The notes: generated from the sequence alone by a model not told the origin. DNA of 32,157 bases from Oscillospiraceae bacterium (GCA_015064125.1 SVSV01000008.1:1-32157), one strand, 5' to 3'; positions 1 to 9,436 are shown, counted from the first letter of the stretch. A program made the numbers and translations.

Positions 1-1751
1 CCGGCTTGACGGAGGGTAGCCACTGTTCTGTATGTAACAAGGTGCTCGTGGCACAGACGGTTGCACCTAAGACCGAAGACCACACGCCCGTCACCGACGC
101 GGCAGTTGCCGCGACTTGTAAGGACACCGGCTTGACGGAGGGTAGCCACTGTTCTGTATGTAACAAGGTGCTCGTGGCACAGACGGTTGCACCTAAGACC
201 GAAGACCACACGCCCGTCACCGACGCGGCAGTTGCCGCGACTTGTAAGGACACAGGCTTGACGGAGGGTAGCCACTGTTCTGTGTGTAATAAGTTTTTCG
301 TCAAACAAGTTGAGACTCTCAAGGAACCGCACAACTATATTGACGGATATTGTGATTTTTGCAAAGGAAAGAAAGTCTCCGAGGGCTTGAAATTCGAAAA
401 CCATGACGGCTATGCAGCGGTTATCGGAATAGGCAGCTGCATGGATACGGTTATCATTATTCCCGATGTAGCACCGTCAGGTTTGCCTGTTAAGGAAATT
501 GGTATGCAAGCCTTCAAAAATTGTACTAACATCAAGGAAGTTATCATCCCCGATGCAGTTGTGGCTATTCTCATAGAAGCGTTTATGAATTGCACTTCCT
601 TGGAAAAAATCACTCTTCCCGCCGAATATTGGGATATGCAGTTGAGAACCTTCAAAAACTGTACCGCGCTAAAGGAAGTTGTTATTCCAAATAATGTTTT
701 CCGAGTTGGTGTGGAGTGCTTTGCGAACTGCACTTCCTTGAAAAATGTGACGATTCCAACCTCGGTTACTACCTACTCCAAGGATGCATTTAAGGGCTGC
801 GCGATTGCAAATCTTTACATAAGTAGCTTAGAGACATGGCTTGATAGCAAATTTAATAATGCCAATTCAAATCCCTTATACTGTACCGAAAGTCTATATT
901 TGAACAATGTGCTTGTTACCACAGTAGAAATCAATAGAAATATTCCTGCTGGCGCATTTATGGGATATGAGAAACTGACAAAGATTGTTCTTGGAAATTC
1001 TGTTAAAACGATCGGTGGTTCTGCTTTTTACGGATGCAGCGAACTTGCCGAGGTTGTATTCGGAAATAAGCTTGAAACTATCGGCACATCGGGATTTTAT
1101 AATTGTGCCAAGTTAACCGCGATAAATCTTCCTTCATCCTTAAAAACAGTATCGAACAAAGCGTTTTACGGATGCTCCGCTTTGCAAACGGTTACCGTTG
1201 CAAGTGGTTTGCAGAGTGTGGGAGATTACGCTTTTAGTGGTTGTATTGCCTTGCGCACAATCGATTTCCCCGCAACCGTAACGTATATGGGAATTTCCTG
1301 CCTTGAAAAATGCGCGTCTCTTGAAAGCATAACTGTTCCGTTTGTGGGTGTTTCCACTTGTTCCGGTCAGTATGAAGCGTTCGGAAGTTTGTTTGGCAGT
1401 ACCCAATATGATGGCGGCGAGATGATTACCCAAATAAACGGCTCCATCGGAACGCAAGCTTATGAGTATAGCTACTGTATTCCCAAGGGACTAAAGGAAG
1501 TTAAGCTCCTTAAGCATGATGAGTACTCCTCCACTCGGGCTTTTCATAATTGCAAATATATCGAAAGCATTACCTTTGGCAAAGGCGTTACGAGAGTAGG
1601 AAGCGGTGACTTTACAGGTTGTACTGCGCTGACATATATTTATTACGAGGGTACGAAGGAAGAGTGGAAAAATCTTCGCTATAGCGAATCTTTTGATTCC
1701 ATTGAAACACTTACCATTATGTGCTCTGATGGAATCATTGATAAGAATTAA
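1..1751 (+). CDS. BspA-like leucine-rich repeat surface protein, 5' end outside window
   Basis: The reading frame is open through the window edge, so the N-terminus (and any signal peptide) is missing; the listed TTG at base 6 lies inside a repeat unit and is not a real start. About the first 98 visible residues are 42-residue repeats carrying an HCSVCNK motif (C-x2-C plus His, possibly metal-binding). From about residue 130 to the end there are LRR_5/BspA-type repeats of about 23 residues, with recurring AF-x2-C-x2-L and V-IP motifs. This family is usually secreted or surface-bound and often mediates binding to host or other cells; that role is family knowledge only. The protein ends in DGIIDKN with no visible LPXTG or membrane anchor. 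The next gene, a lipoprotein, follows 16 bases after the stop and is probably co-transcribed. Confidence 0.85.
   Translation, partial: GLTEGSHCSVCNKVLVAQTVAPKTEDHTPVTDAAVAATCKDTGLTEGSHCSVCNKVLVAQTVAPKTEDHTPVTDAAVAATCKDTGLTEGSHCSVCNKFFVKQVETLKEPHNYIDGYCDFCKGKKVSEGLKFENHDGYAAVIGIGSCMDTVIIIPDVAPSGLPVKEIGMQAFKNCTNIKEVIIPDAVVAILIEAFMNCTSLEKITLPAEYWDMQLRTFKNCTALKEVVIPNNVFRVGVECFANCTSLKNVTIPTSVTTYSKDAFKGCAIANLYISSLETWLDSKFNNANSNPLYCTESLYLNNVLVTTVEINRNIPAGAFMGYEKLTKIVLGNSVKTIGGSAFYGCSELAEVVFGNKLETIGTSGFYNCAKLTAINLPSSLKTVSNKAFYGCSALQTVTVASGLQSVGDYAFSGCIALRTIDFPATVTYMGISCLEKCASLESITVPFVGVSTCSGQYEAFGSLFGSTQYDGGEMITQINGSIGTQAYEYSYCIPKGLKEVKLLKHDEYSSTRAFHNCKYIESITFGKGVTRVGSGDFTGCTALTYIYYEGTKEEWKNLRYSESFDSIETLTIMCSDGIIDKN
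3..297 (+). repeat. 126-bp in-frame tandem repeat (two full units plus a partial third)
   Basis: Units start at 3, 129 and 255, an exact 126-bp period coding for 42 residues. The first two differ only at the last base by eye; the third diverges after about 40 bases. The array probably continues upstream of the window. Such near-identity points to recent unit duplication, and copy number is a likely assembly-collapse point. Confidence 0.95.
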
Positions 1752-1767
1752 AAAAGGAGATCAACTT

Positions 1768-2532
1768 ATGAAAAGAACATTAGTACTTTTACTCACTCTT
1801 GCACTGCTGTTCTCAACACTTGCAGTGCTTTCGTCGTGCAACGAGCACGAGTGTACCTTTGCAACAGAATGGTCGCACGATGATACCGACCACTGGCATG
1901 CTTGCGTTGGAGAGGATTGCGTTGAGATATCCGAAAAAGCCTCTCACACATGGAACAACGGAGAGATTACGACTAAAGCAACTCAAGAAGCAGATGGAGT
2001 GAAAACATATACTTGCTCGGTTTGTTCGCATACGAAGACGGAGTCGGTTCCTTTTACGGGAATGACCGAGGACGAGTGGGATCTAATAATTCATCTTAAT
2101 AATTTCAAAAACTATACCTTGGACATAAAAATGCTTATCGCCACTCCGAGTGTAGATGCGCAGTTTAATTCAAAATTGATATTCAAATTCACAGAAGACG
2201 CTACCTATATGTATGCACAGTCAGCAGGCCAGACCAATGAAGAAACATATGAAGGCTCTTCTATGGATTTAGCAGCCGATGTAGTTTCTATGTTTGATTA
2301 CGATAATTTCACCTATGATGCAGATATAAAGGCATATCGCGCAAAGGGAAAAATTTCCGTTCCATGGGACGACTCTGAGCCGACTGATGCAACTATCAGA
2401 TTCGAAAACGGTAAACTTGTCGAAATGAAGTATTCGTACACAACAAAGGATGAGGACAGCCAGCTGGATATGAATTTTGACAACACCGTAAACTTCACCG
2501 ATTATGGCACAACTGTCATTCCCAATTCATAA
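1768..2532 (+). CDS. Predicted lipoprotein with a Cys/His-rich segment, function unknown
   Basis: The ORF track starts at 1693, inside the LRR gene, but the ATG at 1768 has an AAGGAG ribosome site just upstream and begins a clear lipoprotein signal: MKR, a hydrophobic run, and lipobox LSSC with lipidated Cys24. The mature protein should be tethered to the outer face of the membrane. Residues about 25-95 are rich in His, Trp and Cys and include YTCSVCSHT, which echoes the CSVC repeats of the upstream LRR protein. The remaining 160 residues are acidic, of mixed strand character, and match no family I recognise. The gene follows the LRR gene by 16 bases and ends before a strong terminator, so the two probably form a surface-protein operon. 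Confidence 0.8.
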   Translation: MKRTLVLLLTLALLFSTLAVLSSCNEHECTFATEWSHDDTDHWHACVGEDCVEISEKASHTWNNGEITTKATQEADGVKTYTCSVCSHTKTESVPFTGMTEDEWDLIIHLNNFKNYTLDIKMLIATPSVDAQFNSKLIFKFTEDATYMYAQSAGQTNEETYEGSSMDLAADVVSMFDYDNFTYDADIKAYRAKGKISVPWDDSEPTDATIRFENGKLVEMKYSYTTKDEDSQLDMNFDNTVNFTDYGTTVIPNS

Positions 2533-2585
2533 TAAACTGATCACTTGGTTTTTATGTGTCGGTATTTATTAAGGAAGAATAACAC

Positions 2586-2622
2586 AAAAAAGAAAACACC
2601 CCTCGGGGGTGTTTTCTTTTTT
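2586..2622. terminator. Bidirectional intrinsic terminator
   Basis: A CACCCC/GGGGTG stem with a TCG loop is extended by complementary A-rich and T-rich flanks, giving a T run on either strand. It separates the convergent lipoprotein gene (+) and rhamnosidase operon (-). Confidence 0.9.
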
Positions 2623-2672
2623 GCTCGCGAAGCGAGCGTGCAGCTAACTGCGCGACGTGGGCTTTGCAGCCC
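2623..2672. repeat. Cluster of three short hairpins between convergent genes
   Basis: Three consecutive inverted repeats are visible: GCTCGC-GAA-GCGAGC, GCAG-CTAA-CTGC and GGGCT-TTGC-AGCCC. They lie between the terminator and the stop codon of the rhamnosidase. Similar tiny hairpins recur elsewhere in this window (near 18.95-19.06, 29.0 and 31.7-31.9 kb). Confidence 0.6.
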
Positions 2673-2674
2673 TA

Positions 2675-5236
2675 TCAGACGGTGACGGTATGGCAGCCGG
2701 GGGTGAGGGTCATGGGGGCCTTGCCAGGTAGCTCGAGCACAGCCGTTGTATCGAAGGGCACGCTCACGGTTACGCGGTAGCCGCTCTTAGTCTGCTTCCA
2801 TGCCGTTTTGATCGTGCCCATGGGGGAGTTGTAGCTCATGGATACGTGGGTGAAACGGTGGTTGAGCTCCGGACGGATGCGGAAGGTGTGGAACCCGGGG
2901 GAGGTCAAAGTAAGACCGCAGATGTGCTCGTACATCCACTGAACGATACTGCCGTAGGTGTAGTGGTTCAGGGAGTTCATGCCCGTGCCTGAGATCTTGC
3001 CGTCGGGCAGGACCGAATTCCAGCGCTCCCAAATGGTGGTCGCGCCCATGTCCACCTCATACAGCCAGCTGGGAAAATCGTTTTGGAAGAGCAGCGTATA
3101 GGCGGCTTCGGTATAGCCCGCCTGTGAGAGGGTCTTGCACAGGAAGGGGGTGCCCACAAATCCTGTTTGCAGGTGCATATTGCTTTGCTCGAGAAGCTTT
3201 GCCAGCGCCTTACCGACGGCGGGGCGATGTTCTTCCTTTGCCAAACCGAAGGCCAAAGCTAAAACATGGGCAGTCTGGGTGCGGATACTGATAGTGCCGT
3301 CCTCGGCAAAGTATGCTTTTTGTATAGCGGCCTTGGTGCGCTCGCTGATAGCCCCGTAACGGGCGGCATCCTCTGTGCGCCCGAGCACGGTGGCAGCCTT
3401 GGCTACCAGCTGGGCAGAGTACTTCAGATACGCTGAGGCCACGTAGGTGGTGTCTGTGCCGCCATAGCGGTCATCCTTTTGATCGGGGTCGCCGTCCAGC
3501 GCCAGCCAGTCACCAAACTTGAAGCCGTGCTCCCATAGACCCTGCTCGTTTAAAACAGTACGGTCGATCCAGTCTACCCAGCCCGTCATGCTCGGGTAGC
3601 ACTCTTCGAGGATGGCGGTGTCGCCGTAATGCTCATATAACGTAAAGGGGATAATGACGGCAGCATCGCCCCAGGCGCAGGAGCCGCCCTGCCAAAAGGC
3701 ATTGTATTTGCTGTAATCCTTGAAGAAGGAAGGCGCCACGTGACCGACACGGCCGCCAAATTCCTTTTGCTCGACCCAAATGTCGCGCAGGTACTTGCGA
3801 TAAAAGGCGTAGGTGTCCATGTTATAGCAGGCCGTTTTGCAGAACATCTGGGCATCGCCCGTCCAGCCCATACGCTCATCTCGCTGGGGGCAATCGGTGG
3901 GCAGGTCGAGGAAGTTGTCCTTTTGGCTCCACTTGGCGTTGAGATACAAGCGGTTGATGCGGGCATCGGAGGTTGTGATAAAGCCTGTTTCGTCAAGGTC
4001 GGAGTAGACCACGCAACCGACAAAATCATTCAAGTCGACGGGCTTCGTATTTCCGGAAATTTTCACGTAGCGGAAGCCGAAGAACGTGAAATAGGGGCTC
4101 ACCGTAGCCTCGGTGCCATCGGAAATATAGGTGTATTCGGCCTTTGCATAGCGCAGGTTTTCGTTGTAGAAGCAGCCGTCCTGCAGGATCTCGCCGTGCT
4201 GGAGCCTGATGGCTGTGCCAGAGGGCTCGTTTACGTGGAAGGAAAGCCATCCGACGATGTTCTGACCGAGGTCCAGCACCGTTTCGCCCGCGGGTGTGTG
4301 AATGATCCCGACGGGCTTTACGGTTTCCTTGACGACGATAGGCAGGGACAGGCGGTCGGCCAATACACCAACGCCCTCTGCTTTGGTAGCGACCATGCGA
4401 TCCCAGCCACTGTCATTAAGCGTGGGCTGGGACCAGTGGGCGATGGCACGGCGGGCATCATAGACCTCACCGCCGTAGATGCTGTCCTCGACAATGGGGG
4501 AGGGGGCGCAGCGCCAGCTTTCGTCGGTCGTGATGATCTGCTCGGTGCCGTCGGCCATCGTCAGTCGCAGCTCGGCTTTCAGCAGATATTTGTCAATAAA
4601 GGGGGTCTGTGCCCGATGCGACGAGGAGGCGCCAAAGGCGGCCTTATACCAGCCGTTGCCCATCATAAGCCCCAGTACGTTGTTGCCGCTTTGCACGTAG
4701 TCGCTGAGGTCATACGTATAGATCTGACCCAAGCGGTCTATCTGGGTACAGCCGGGTGCCAGAAAATCGTTGCCGACCTTCTTGCCGTTGACCTCCAGAT
4801 AATAAAGCCCCAAGCCCATCACGTACAGCCGTGCCTTCTTCACGTTGGTTGCCTCAAAGGCTTTGCGCACGTAAGGGCTTTCGTCCCACGGCGTGGTGAT
4901 CCACTGACCTAAGAGGGGCTCCTCGCGCTTACCTGTTTCAAAACAGTTTACGGCCGAAACGGCGGTGTCGCCGCCGTCGCCCCAAACCTGCACGGTCCAG
5001 TAGTAGGCTGTGCGTGGCATCAGCGAGAGGGGGAGCTTAACGCCGGTTTGGGAAAGGTCCGCTTTTGTGACGTCATAGACGATCTGTGTCATGGCCTCGT
5101 CTAGTGCTACCAAAACACGGGCCTTGGCTTGATGCTGAGAAATATTGCTTTCGCTTACCCAGGATACCGTGGCGCTTTCCATGGCGAAGCCGAGCGGTGC
5201 GGTAAGGTGGTTGGTTTTGCAGTTAAAAATCTTCAT
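2675..5236 (-). CDS. Alpha-L-rhamnosidase, GH78 family
   Basis: The 853-residue product hydrolyses terminal alpha-L-rhamnose from glycans or glycosides. It shows an N-terminal fibronectin-like segment (about 1-105), a rhamnosidase N domain with WYKAAFG (about 110-290), a concanavalin-like domain, and the six-hairpin catalytic domain with DCPQRDERMGW near residues 448-458 followed by TGDAQ, the acidic catalytic motif of GH78. A short C-terminal beta domain follows. Length is normal for the family. I start at 5236 (MKIFNCKT) because AAAGGA lies just upstream; the extra 66 residues in the ORF track overlap the upstream gene and look non-coding. No signal peptide is visible, so action is probably cytoplasmic on imported oligosaccharides. 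It is the last gene of the operon, 13 bases after the DUF4838 gene. Confidence 0.92.
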   Translation of the reverse strand: MKIFNCKTNHLTAPLGFAMESATVSWVSESNISQHQAKARVLVALDEAMTQIVYDVTKADLSQTGVKLPLSLMPRTAYYWTVQVWGDGGDTAVSAVNCFETGKREEPLLGQWITTPWDESPYVRKAFEATNVKKARLYVMGLGLYYLEVNGKKVGNDFLAPGCTQIDRLGQIYTYDLSDYVQSGNNVLGLMMGNGWYKAAFGASSSHRAQTPFIDKYLLKAELRLTMADGTEQIITTDESWRCAPSPIVEDSIYGGEVYDARRAIAHWSQPTLNDSGWDRMVATKAEGVGVLADRLSLPIVVKETVKPVGIIHTPAGETVLDLGQNIVGWLSFHVNEPSGTAIRLQHGEILQDGCFYNENLRYAKAEYTYISDGTEATVSPYFTFFGFRYVKISGNTKPVDLNDFVGCVVYSDLDETGFITTSDARINRLYLNAKWSQKDNFLDLPTDCPQRDERMGWTGDAQMFCKTACYNMDTYAFYRKYLRDIWVEQKEFGGRVGHVAPSFFKDYSKYNAFWQGGSCAWGDAAVIIPFTLYEHYGDTAILEECYPSMTGWVDWIDRTVLNEQGLWEHGFKFGDWLALDGDPDQKDDRYGGTDTTYVASAYLKYSAQLVAKAATVLGRTEDAARYGAISERTKAAIQKAYFAEDGTISIRTQTAHVLALAFGLAKEEHRPAVGKALAKLLEQSNMHLQTGFVGTPFLCKTLSQAGYTEAAYTLLFQNDFPSWLYEVDMGATTIWERWNSVLPDGKISGTGMNSLNHYTYGSIVQWMYEHICGLTLTSPGFHTFRIRPELNHRFTHVSMSYNSPMGTIKTAWKQTKSGYRVTVSVPFDTTAVLELPGKAPMTLTPGCHTVTV

Positions 5237-5249
5237 ATTGCAGATTCCT

Positions 5250-7211
5250 TTAGGTTTCAGGGATGTTGTTGCTGCCGTTTGAGTGCATATAGAAGTAGCG
5301 TGCAGCGTAGCCTGCGCCCACGTTAAAGTGGTCGTAGCAGGTCTGGAAATAGACCTCGCGCTTTGCATACTCGTCAAAGAAGGTGCCAAAGAGCAATGCC
5401 GCCTCGCGGAGCTTGCCCTCGGCGGCAAGGGCAATGGGCTCGGCTACACCGATGAGAAAATCAAGGTAGAAGTCAAGCAGGCGCATCGACACGGTCTGCA
5501 CGCGCATGGGCATATTTTTGTGCGCCTCAAGGAAGGGCTTAAGGGTGGCGGCAAAGCGCCCGAGCTCGCGCACCTTAGGTGCCATTTCGGGGGCGTACAG
5601 GCGGTGCTGATCCTTATCCTTGCACAGCTTGCCTGCCAGATATGCTTGCGGTACGATCTCGCCAAGGCTTGTGAGGAAGTCAAGCACCCTGTGCCACTCC
5701 TCGCCATAGGCGTGGGAAAAATAATCTTCTACGATATCCTCAAATTTGACGTTTACGTCAAACAGGGTCGCGGCATAGGTGTAAAAGGGCAGACCGTGCG
5801 GCCAGTAGGAGCGCTGTGAGCCGTCCTCAATGATGCCGTGGAAGCCGTGGGCGTAGTAGCCCTTGACATCCTCGTGAATGATGCGGGCATAGTTTATGCT
5901 GCCCGGGTTGTAGTATTGATTATAGCAGAAGTGATATTCATAAAGAAAGGTGTTTACGCCATACTGTGCCATGGAGGACTTGGCATAGGGAATATACTCG
6001 TCGATATCCAGCGGCAGCGTGATATCGTTGTGCTTAAAGGGCACAAAGGGAAATTCCTTGGGCTGTGGGTCTACCGAGCGATAATAGGCACGCGTGATGG
6101 GTGCGAACAGCATGGTAAAGCGCGCGGGATTTTTGATATTGACGGTCTCGGATTTCCAGATGGTTTCGTAGTAGCAGATAAACACGATGCGGGTGTCCAG
6201 CTCACGGCGCGTCAGCTCCTCGTCTATTTCGTTCATCAGCATGATGTACCAATCCGTGACGATCCTTTTGCGGCATGCCTCGCACTCGCAATGGTTGTTG
6301 TAATAGTCTGCCAGCCAGATGTGCAGAAAGTCGACGTTGGTATTCAGCGCGGCGTAATCCGCTACGCTCTTGACCCACAGACGGCGTGTTTCGGGATTGG
6401 ACATACACACGTTGGTGTTCAGCGGCACACCGAGGTAGAGCTGGCGCTCGCCGTTCAGCATCGCCAGGTGCTGAAAGGCCTCGGGGGGAACGGCGTTGGC
6501 ATCGCTTGCCTTCCAGCCAAGTGAGGAGTTGATGCCGTAGGGCTCGGCCGTCCAGCCGTGCCCCATATCGTGGTATTGCAGACCGCGCTTAGAGATCTCA
6601 GCCTCGCACTGGCGTTTCCATTGCAGCACCTGCGCCTCGGTCACGGGCTCGGGCTCGCGGGCGTTGTTGAAGGCATGATCGTAATAGCTATCGTAATATG
6701 CCTTGGGGTTGTCAAACTCCTGCATAAAGATATTCATACCAAGCTTGGGGGTAAAGTCGATGGCCTCTATCATCTGCTGCTGATATTCGCCCCCTTCATT
6801 GCACTGCCCGCGATAGCGGCAGTCAGCCATCTTGTGGTACTTGGCGGCAGTTATTTGCTTGGTGGGAATGAACTCGCCGTCAACACCCGGAAACAGCCAT
6901 CTGCAGCCGTTTAGCGTGAGGTAGCGATAGACCGCAAGCAGCACCGAGCGGGGGTTAGAGCCGGCAATGATGCCGTTGCCCTCCCCGTCCACGTCTACGT
7001 GCAGGATGTCGTCAAGCGTGAGGTCCTCGGCCTCACTCGTATCAAGCCCGAGATCGCTCATGACACCAAGGCGAAAGCCCTGTGTTGCGGTGGGATCGTA
7101 GGCAATGTCGATCTCGCCGCAGCGCGGCATCATCATACGCAGATATTTTTTCAGCTCCTCTGCGGCAAAGTCAACAACGTGACTTGAGGTGATCTTAAAA
7201 ATCTTAAACAT
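5250..7211 (-). CDS. DUF4838 domain protein, putative glycoside hydrolase-like enzyme
   Basis: The 653-residue product has the two-part layout of DUF4838 proteins. An N-terminal domain like that of alpha-glucuronidases and GH20 enzymes (about 1-125) includes AAEELKKYLRMM and a segment ending in CRWLFPG. A predicted barrel domain (about 150-460) includes HIWLADYYNNHCECEACRK, whose CEC-x2-C cluster may bind metal, and FICYYETIW. A helical C-terminal part follows. Activity is not established for most members, and I cannot name the substrate; its position between two GH78-type genes suggests a part in the same rhamnose-containing glycan. The start at 7211 (MFKIFKIT) follows an AAAGGA site; the 17 residues upstream in the ORF track are rejected. 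No signal peptide is visible. Confidence 0.8.
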   Translation of the reverse strand: MFKIFKITSSHVVDFAAEELKKYLRMMMPRCGEIDIAYDPTATQGFRLGVMSDLGLDTSEAEDLTLDDILHVDVDGEGNGIIAGSNPRSVLLAVYRYLTLNGCRWLFPGVDGEFIPTKQITAAKYHKMADCRYRGQCNEGGEYQQQMIEAIDFTPKLGMNIFMQEFDNPKAYYDSYYDHAFNNAREPEPVTEAQVLQWKRQCEAEISKRGLQYHDMGHGWTAEPYGINSSLGWKASDANAVPPEAFQHLAMLNGERQLYLGVPLNTNVCMSNPETRRLWVKSVADYAALNTNVDFLHIWLADYYNNHCECEACRKRIVTDWYIMLMNEIDEELTRRELDTRIVFICYYETIWKSETVNIKNPARFTMLFAPITRAYYRSVDPQPKEFPFVPFKHNDITLPLDIDEYIPYAKSSMAQYGVNTFLYEYHFCYNQYYNPGSINYARIIHEDVKGYYAHGFHGIIEDGSQRSYWPHGLPFYTYAATLFDVNVKFEDIVEDYFSHAYGEEWHRVLDFLTSLGEIVPQAYLAGKLCKDKDQHRLYAPEMAPKVRELGRFAATLKPFLEAHKNMPMRVQTVSMRLLDFYLDFLIGVAEPIALAAEGKLREAALLFGTFFDEYAKREVYFQTCYDHFNVGAGYAARYFYMHSNGSNNIPET

Positions 7212-7274
7212 GGCTTTTTTCCTTTTTGAAAGAATTTTTGAGGGATAATGCGTTACAAGCAACGATGAATACCG

Positions 7275-9398
7275 TTATTCCTCTAAGGAGTCGGCAAATG
7301 GGATAGTCAGGGCAACGTAAGAGGCAAAGCCGTGGTCAAGACTGCCGTAGCCGTCCCTATATTCCCACAGGGTGCCCGTGGTGCGGCTCATATGCAGGCA
7401 AAACGTTTCAAGATTTTTTGCTAAAAGCTCCTTGTCCTTCATATGCATCAGCACGTTCATTCTCAGATAAAGCCCGATAAAGGCGTTCTTGGGGCAGAAG
7501 GTGTTTTCACCGGGATCAAAGCTTTTGAAATCGTTGATCACGTAGCTCTTCAGCTTTGCATATTGAGGCGCGTCAAGGTCAATGCCGCCGTAGAGTATGG
7601 CGTAATACTGGCAAGCCTCGGAAATATGCTTTTGATTTTCAAGCGTGTTGTCGGGCGTTCTTACTGCGTGGTCGACAAACACCTCGCCGTTAAACGAAAG
7701 TGCCGCGGTCTTTTTGCGCAGCTCCTCGGCCTTTTTGAAAAGGCGGGGCATAGAAAACGTCTTTGCCACGGCACATAGCAGCGCCGCGTAAAGGAAATTC
7801 GTAGGGTAATTGACGTCCTGCGTCCAGGAGTTCGCATCCGACCATTCAACAAAATTCCAGGAGGGGAGCCTTTCAAGCAGCCCGTCCTCATTTTCATAAC
7901 GCTCAAGGAAGCTGAGGACACCCATCACGGAGGGCCTGAAGATCTCTTTGTCCTTGTCGGGATTGCGCTCGTCAAGATATTCGCAGACCTCAAGCACGTA
8001 CCACATATTCCATTGAGGAATAAACTTATTGTTCAGGTGTGCGTCGCTCGGGTAGCACATAGGCAGCACGCCCTCGGGAAAGGTGCCGTCTCCTTGGTAC
8101 AGAACGTAGTTTTCAAGAAAAGCATCCTCAATTTCTGTTGTTCCAAAGAGAAAATGCTCGGTGCGAGCGGTAAAAAACGAATCGCAAAGCCAGCCGGCGC
8201 GCTCACGCGAGGGGCAGTCGGTAAAAATATCCACGGCATTGTGCGCAAAGGTGCGCAGAGCCGCCCGATATATTTCATTGTGCGCGGGCTTTTTGAAGCT
8301 GCGGGGGGTCGCCGACGTCATATCTCTTTCAAACGTACGGTATCCCACGGAGTTCAGGCACAGGGTGCCTTCTTTGACAAAAACGGCCACGTGACGGAAG
8401 GTATAGGGCTCAAAAGACTCCTCGGTCGCCTTGCCTGCTGAAAGCTTATATTCTATGACGCTCTGAATGTTGATTTTACGGAAGGAAAACGGATCGCCCT
8501 CGCACAGCTCGCTGAAGGCAACGATCACGTCGCAATCGCTTTTCACGTCGGCGTCAAGGCGTATAAATCCGGCCACGATCATCTTAAAATCAATCATCAG
8601 CCATTCTCCGGCCGAGAGCGTGACAGGCAACGTCCCCTCTCCCGAAAGCTTGGTTTTATGAAGGCTACCTACGTAGCGATAGGGCTTATCCTTGATTTCA
8701 TCGGGTGAAAAAAGGCCGTAAGCGGGCTCCTTTTCAGGAGGGAAGCTGTAGGCGTTTTGCTTGGCGCCCGTGCCGAATTCCTTGCTGTCCGCTCGTCCGT
8801 CCTCTGCCACGGTAAAGGCGCCGCGGGACAGATATTTTTGCGTGTCGCACACCTCATATGACGGATGGGGCACGCGACGGGGGATAAACTGAATATCCTG
8901 TGCGACGGTAACGGCTTGTACGGGCTGCTTGTCAGCGCCATGTGCGTCATAGATCTCGCCAAAATGTCTTTGCACCGAATAGCGCTCCACCTTTCGCACA
9001 CGGCGCGTGTTTTCAAAGCATTGAAAATCCTTGCCCGTGTATTTGGTTACCTTGCCTTTTTCTACGATCTCTGCGCAAAAGAAGGAATCCTGAAAAACGG
9101 TAGACAAGCTCTTGCAATGATAGCCGGCCACCTCTATTACGATCTCGTTTTCTCGGTTATCGGCGGCCTTGATTTTTGATAGATCGTACGCATCGACCCT
9201 TGCATAGCCCTTGGCGGTACGCGCGGGGCCAAAGCCAACGAAATTTCCGTTTACGGTAAGACGGTAAAAATACGCCGCGGCAATCTGTATCGTGACACCG
9301 TCAAGCGATTTTACGCCCTCGCGAAAGATCAGGTGGCGGTTCAGCTTTTCGGAATCGTTTTTATAGCTTCCCCAAACGGGGATGGCCTTGGTAAACAT
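7275..9398 (-). CDS. GH78-like six-hairpin glycosidase (putative alpha-L-rhamnosidase)
   Basis: The 707-residue product begins with a carbohydrate-binding type beta-sandwich (YFYRLTVNGNFVGFGPAR, about residues 40-60) and carries the six-hairpin motif TDCPSRERAGWLCDSFF, the variant form of the GH78 catalytic segment with its conserved Glu. It differs clearly from the canonical DCPQRDERMGW form of the operon's last gene, so the two probably act on different linkages or aglycones. The start at 9398 (MFTKAIPVWG) follows a strong GGAGGA site; the 20 residues upstream are unlikely. It is the first gene of the operon, 63 bases before the DUF4838 gene. No signal peptide or membrane segment is seen. 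A related non-rhamnosidase six-hairpin activity is possible. Confidence 0.82.
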   Translation of the reverse strand: MFTKAIPVWGSYKNDSEKLNRHLIFREGVKSLDGVTIQIAAAYFYRLTVNGNFVGFGPARTAKGYARVDAYDLSKIKAADNRENEIVIEVAGYHCKSLSTVFQDSFFCAEIVEKGKVTKYTGKDFQCFENTRRVRKVERYSVQRHFGEIYDAHGADKQPVQAVTVAQDIQFIPRRVPHPSYEVCDTQKYLSRGAFTVAEDGRADSKEFGTGAKQNAYSFPPEKEPAYGLFSPDEIKDKPYRYVGSLHKTKLSGEGTLPVTLSAGEWLMIDFKMIVAGFIRLDADVKSDCDVIVAFSELCEGDPFSFRKINIQSVIEYKLSAGKATEESFEPYTFRHVAVFVKEGTLCLNSVGYRTFERDMTSATPRSFKKPAHNEIYRAALRTFAHNAVDIFTDCPSRERAGWLCDSFFTARTEHFLFGTTEIEDAFLENYVLYQGDGTFPEGVLPMCYPSDAHLNNKFIPQWNMWYVLEVCEYLDERNPDKDKEIFRPSVMGVLSFLERYENEDGLLERLPSWNFVEWSDANSWTQDVNYPTNFLYAALLCAVAKTFSMPRLFKKAEELRKKTAALSFNGEVFVDHAVRTPDNTLENQKHISEACQYYAILYGGIDLDAPQYAKLKSYVINDFKSFDPGENTFCPKNAFIGLYLRMNVLMHMKDKELLAKNLETFCLHMSRTTGTLWEYRDGYGSLDHGFASYVALTIPFADSLEE

Positions 9399-9436
9399 AC
9401 TGTTCCTCCATTCATTTGAAAGCAGTGATACATATC

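Noticed and set aside
3-297. Short 126-bp tandem repeats as a CRISPR array
   Set aside because: The units are contiguous, in frame and have no unique spacers; they encode protein repeats.
3740-4912. 390-codon plus-strand ORF opposite the rhamnosidase
   Set aside because: It lies wholly inside the well-supported GH78 gene on the other strand, a shadow frame in GC-rich sequence.
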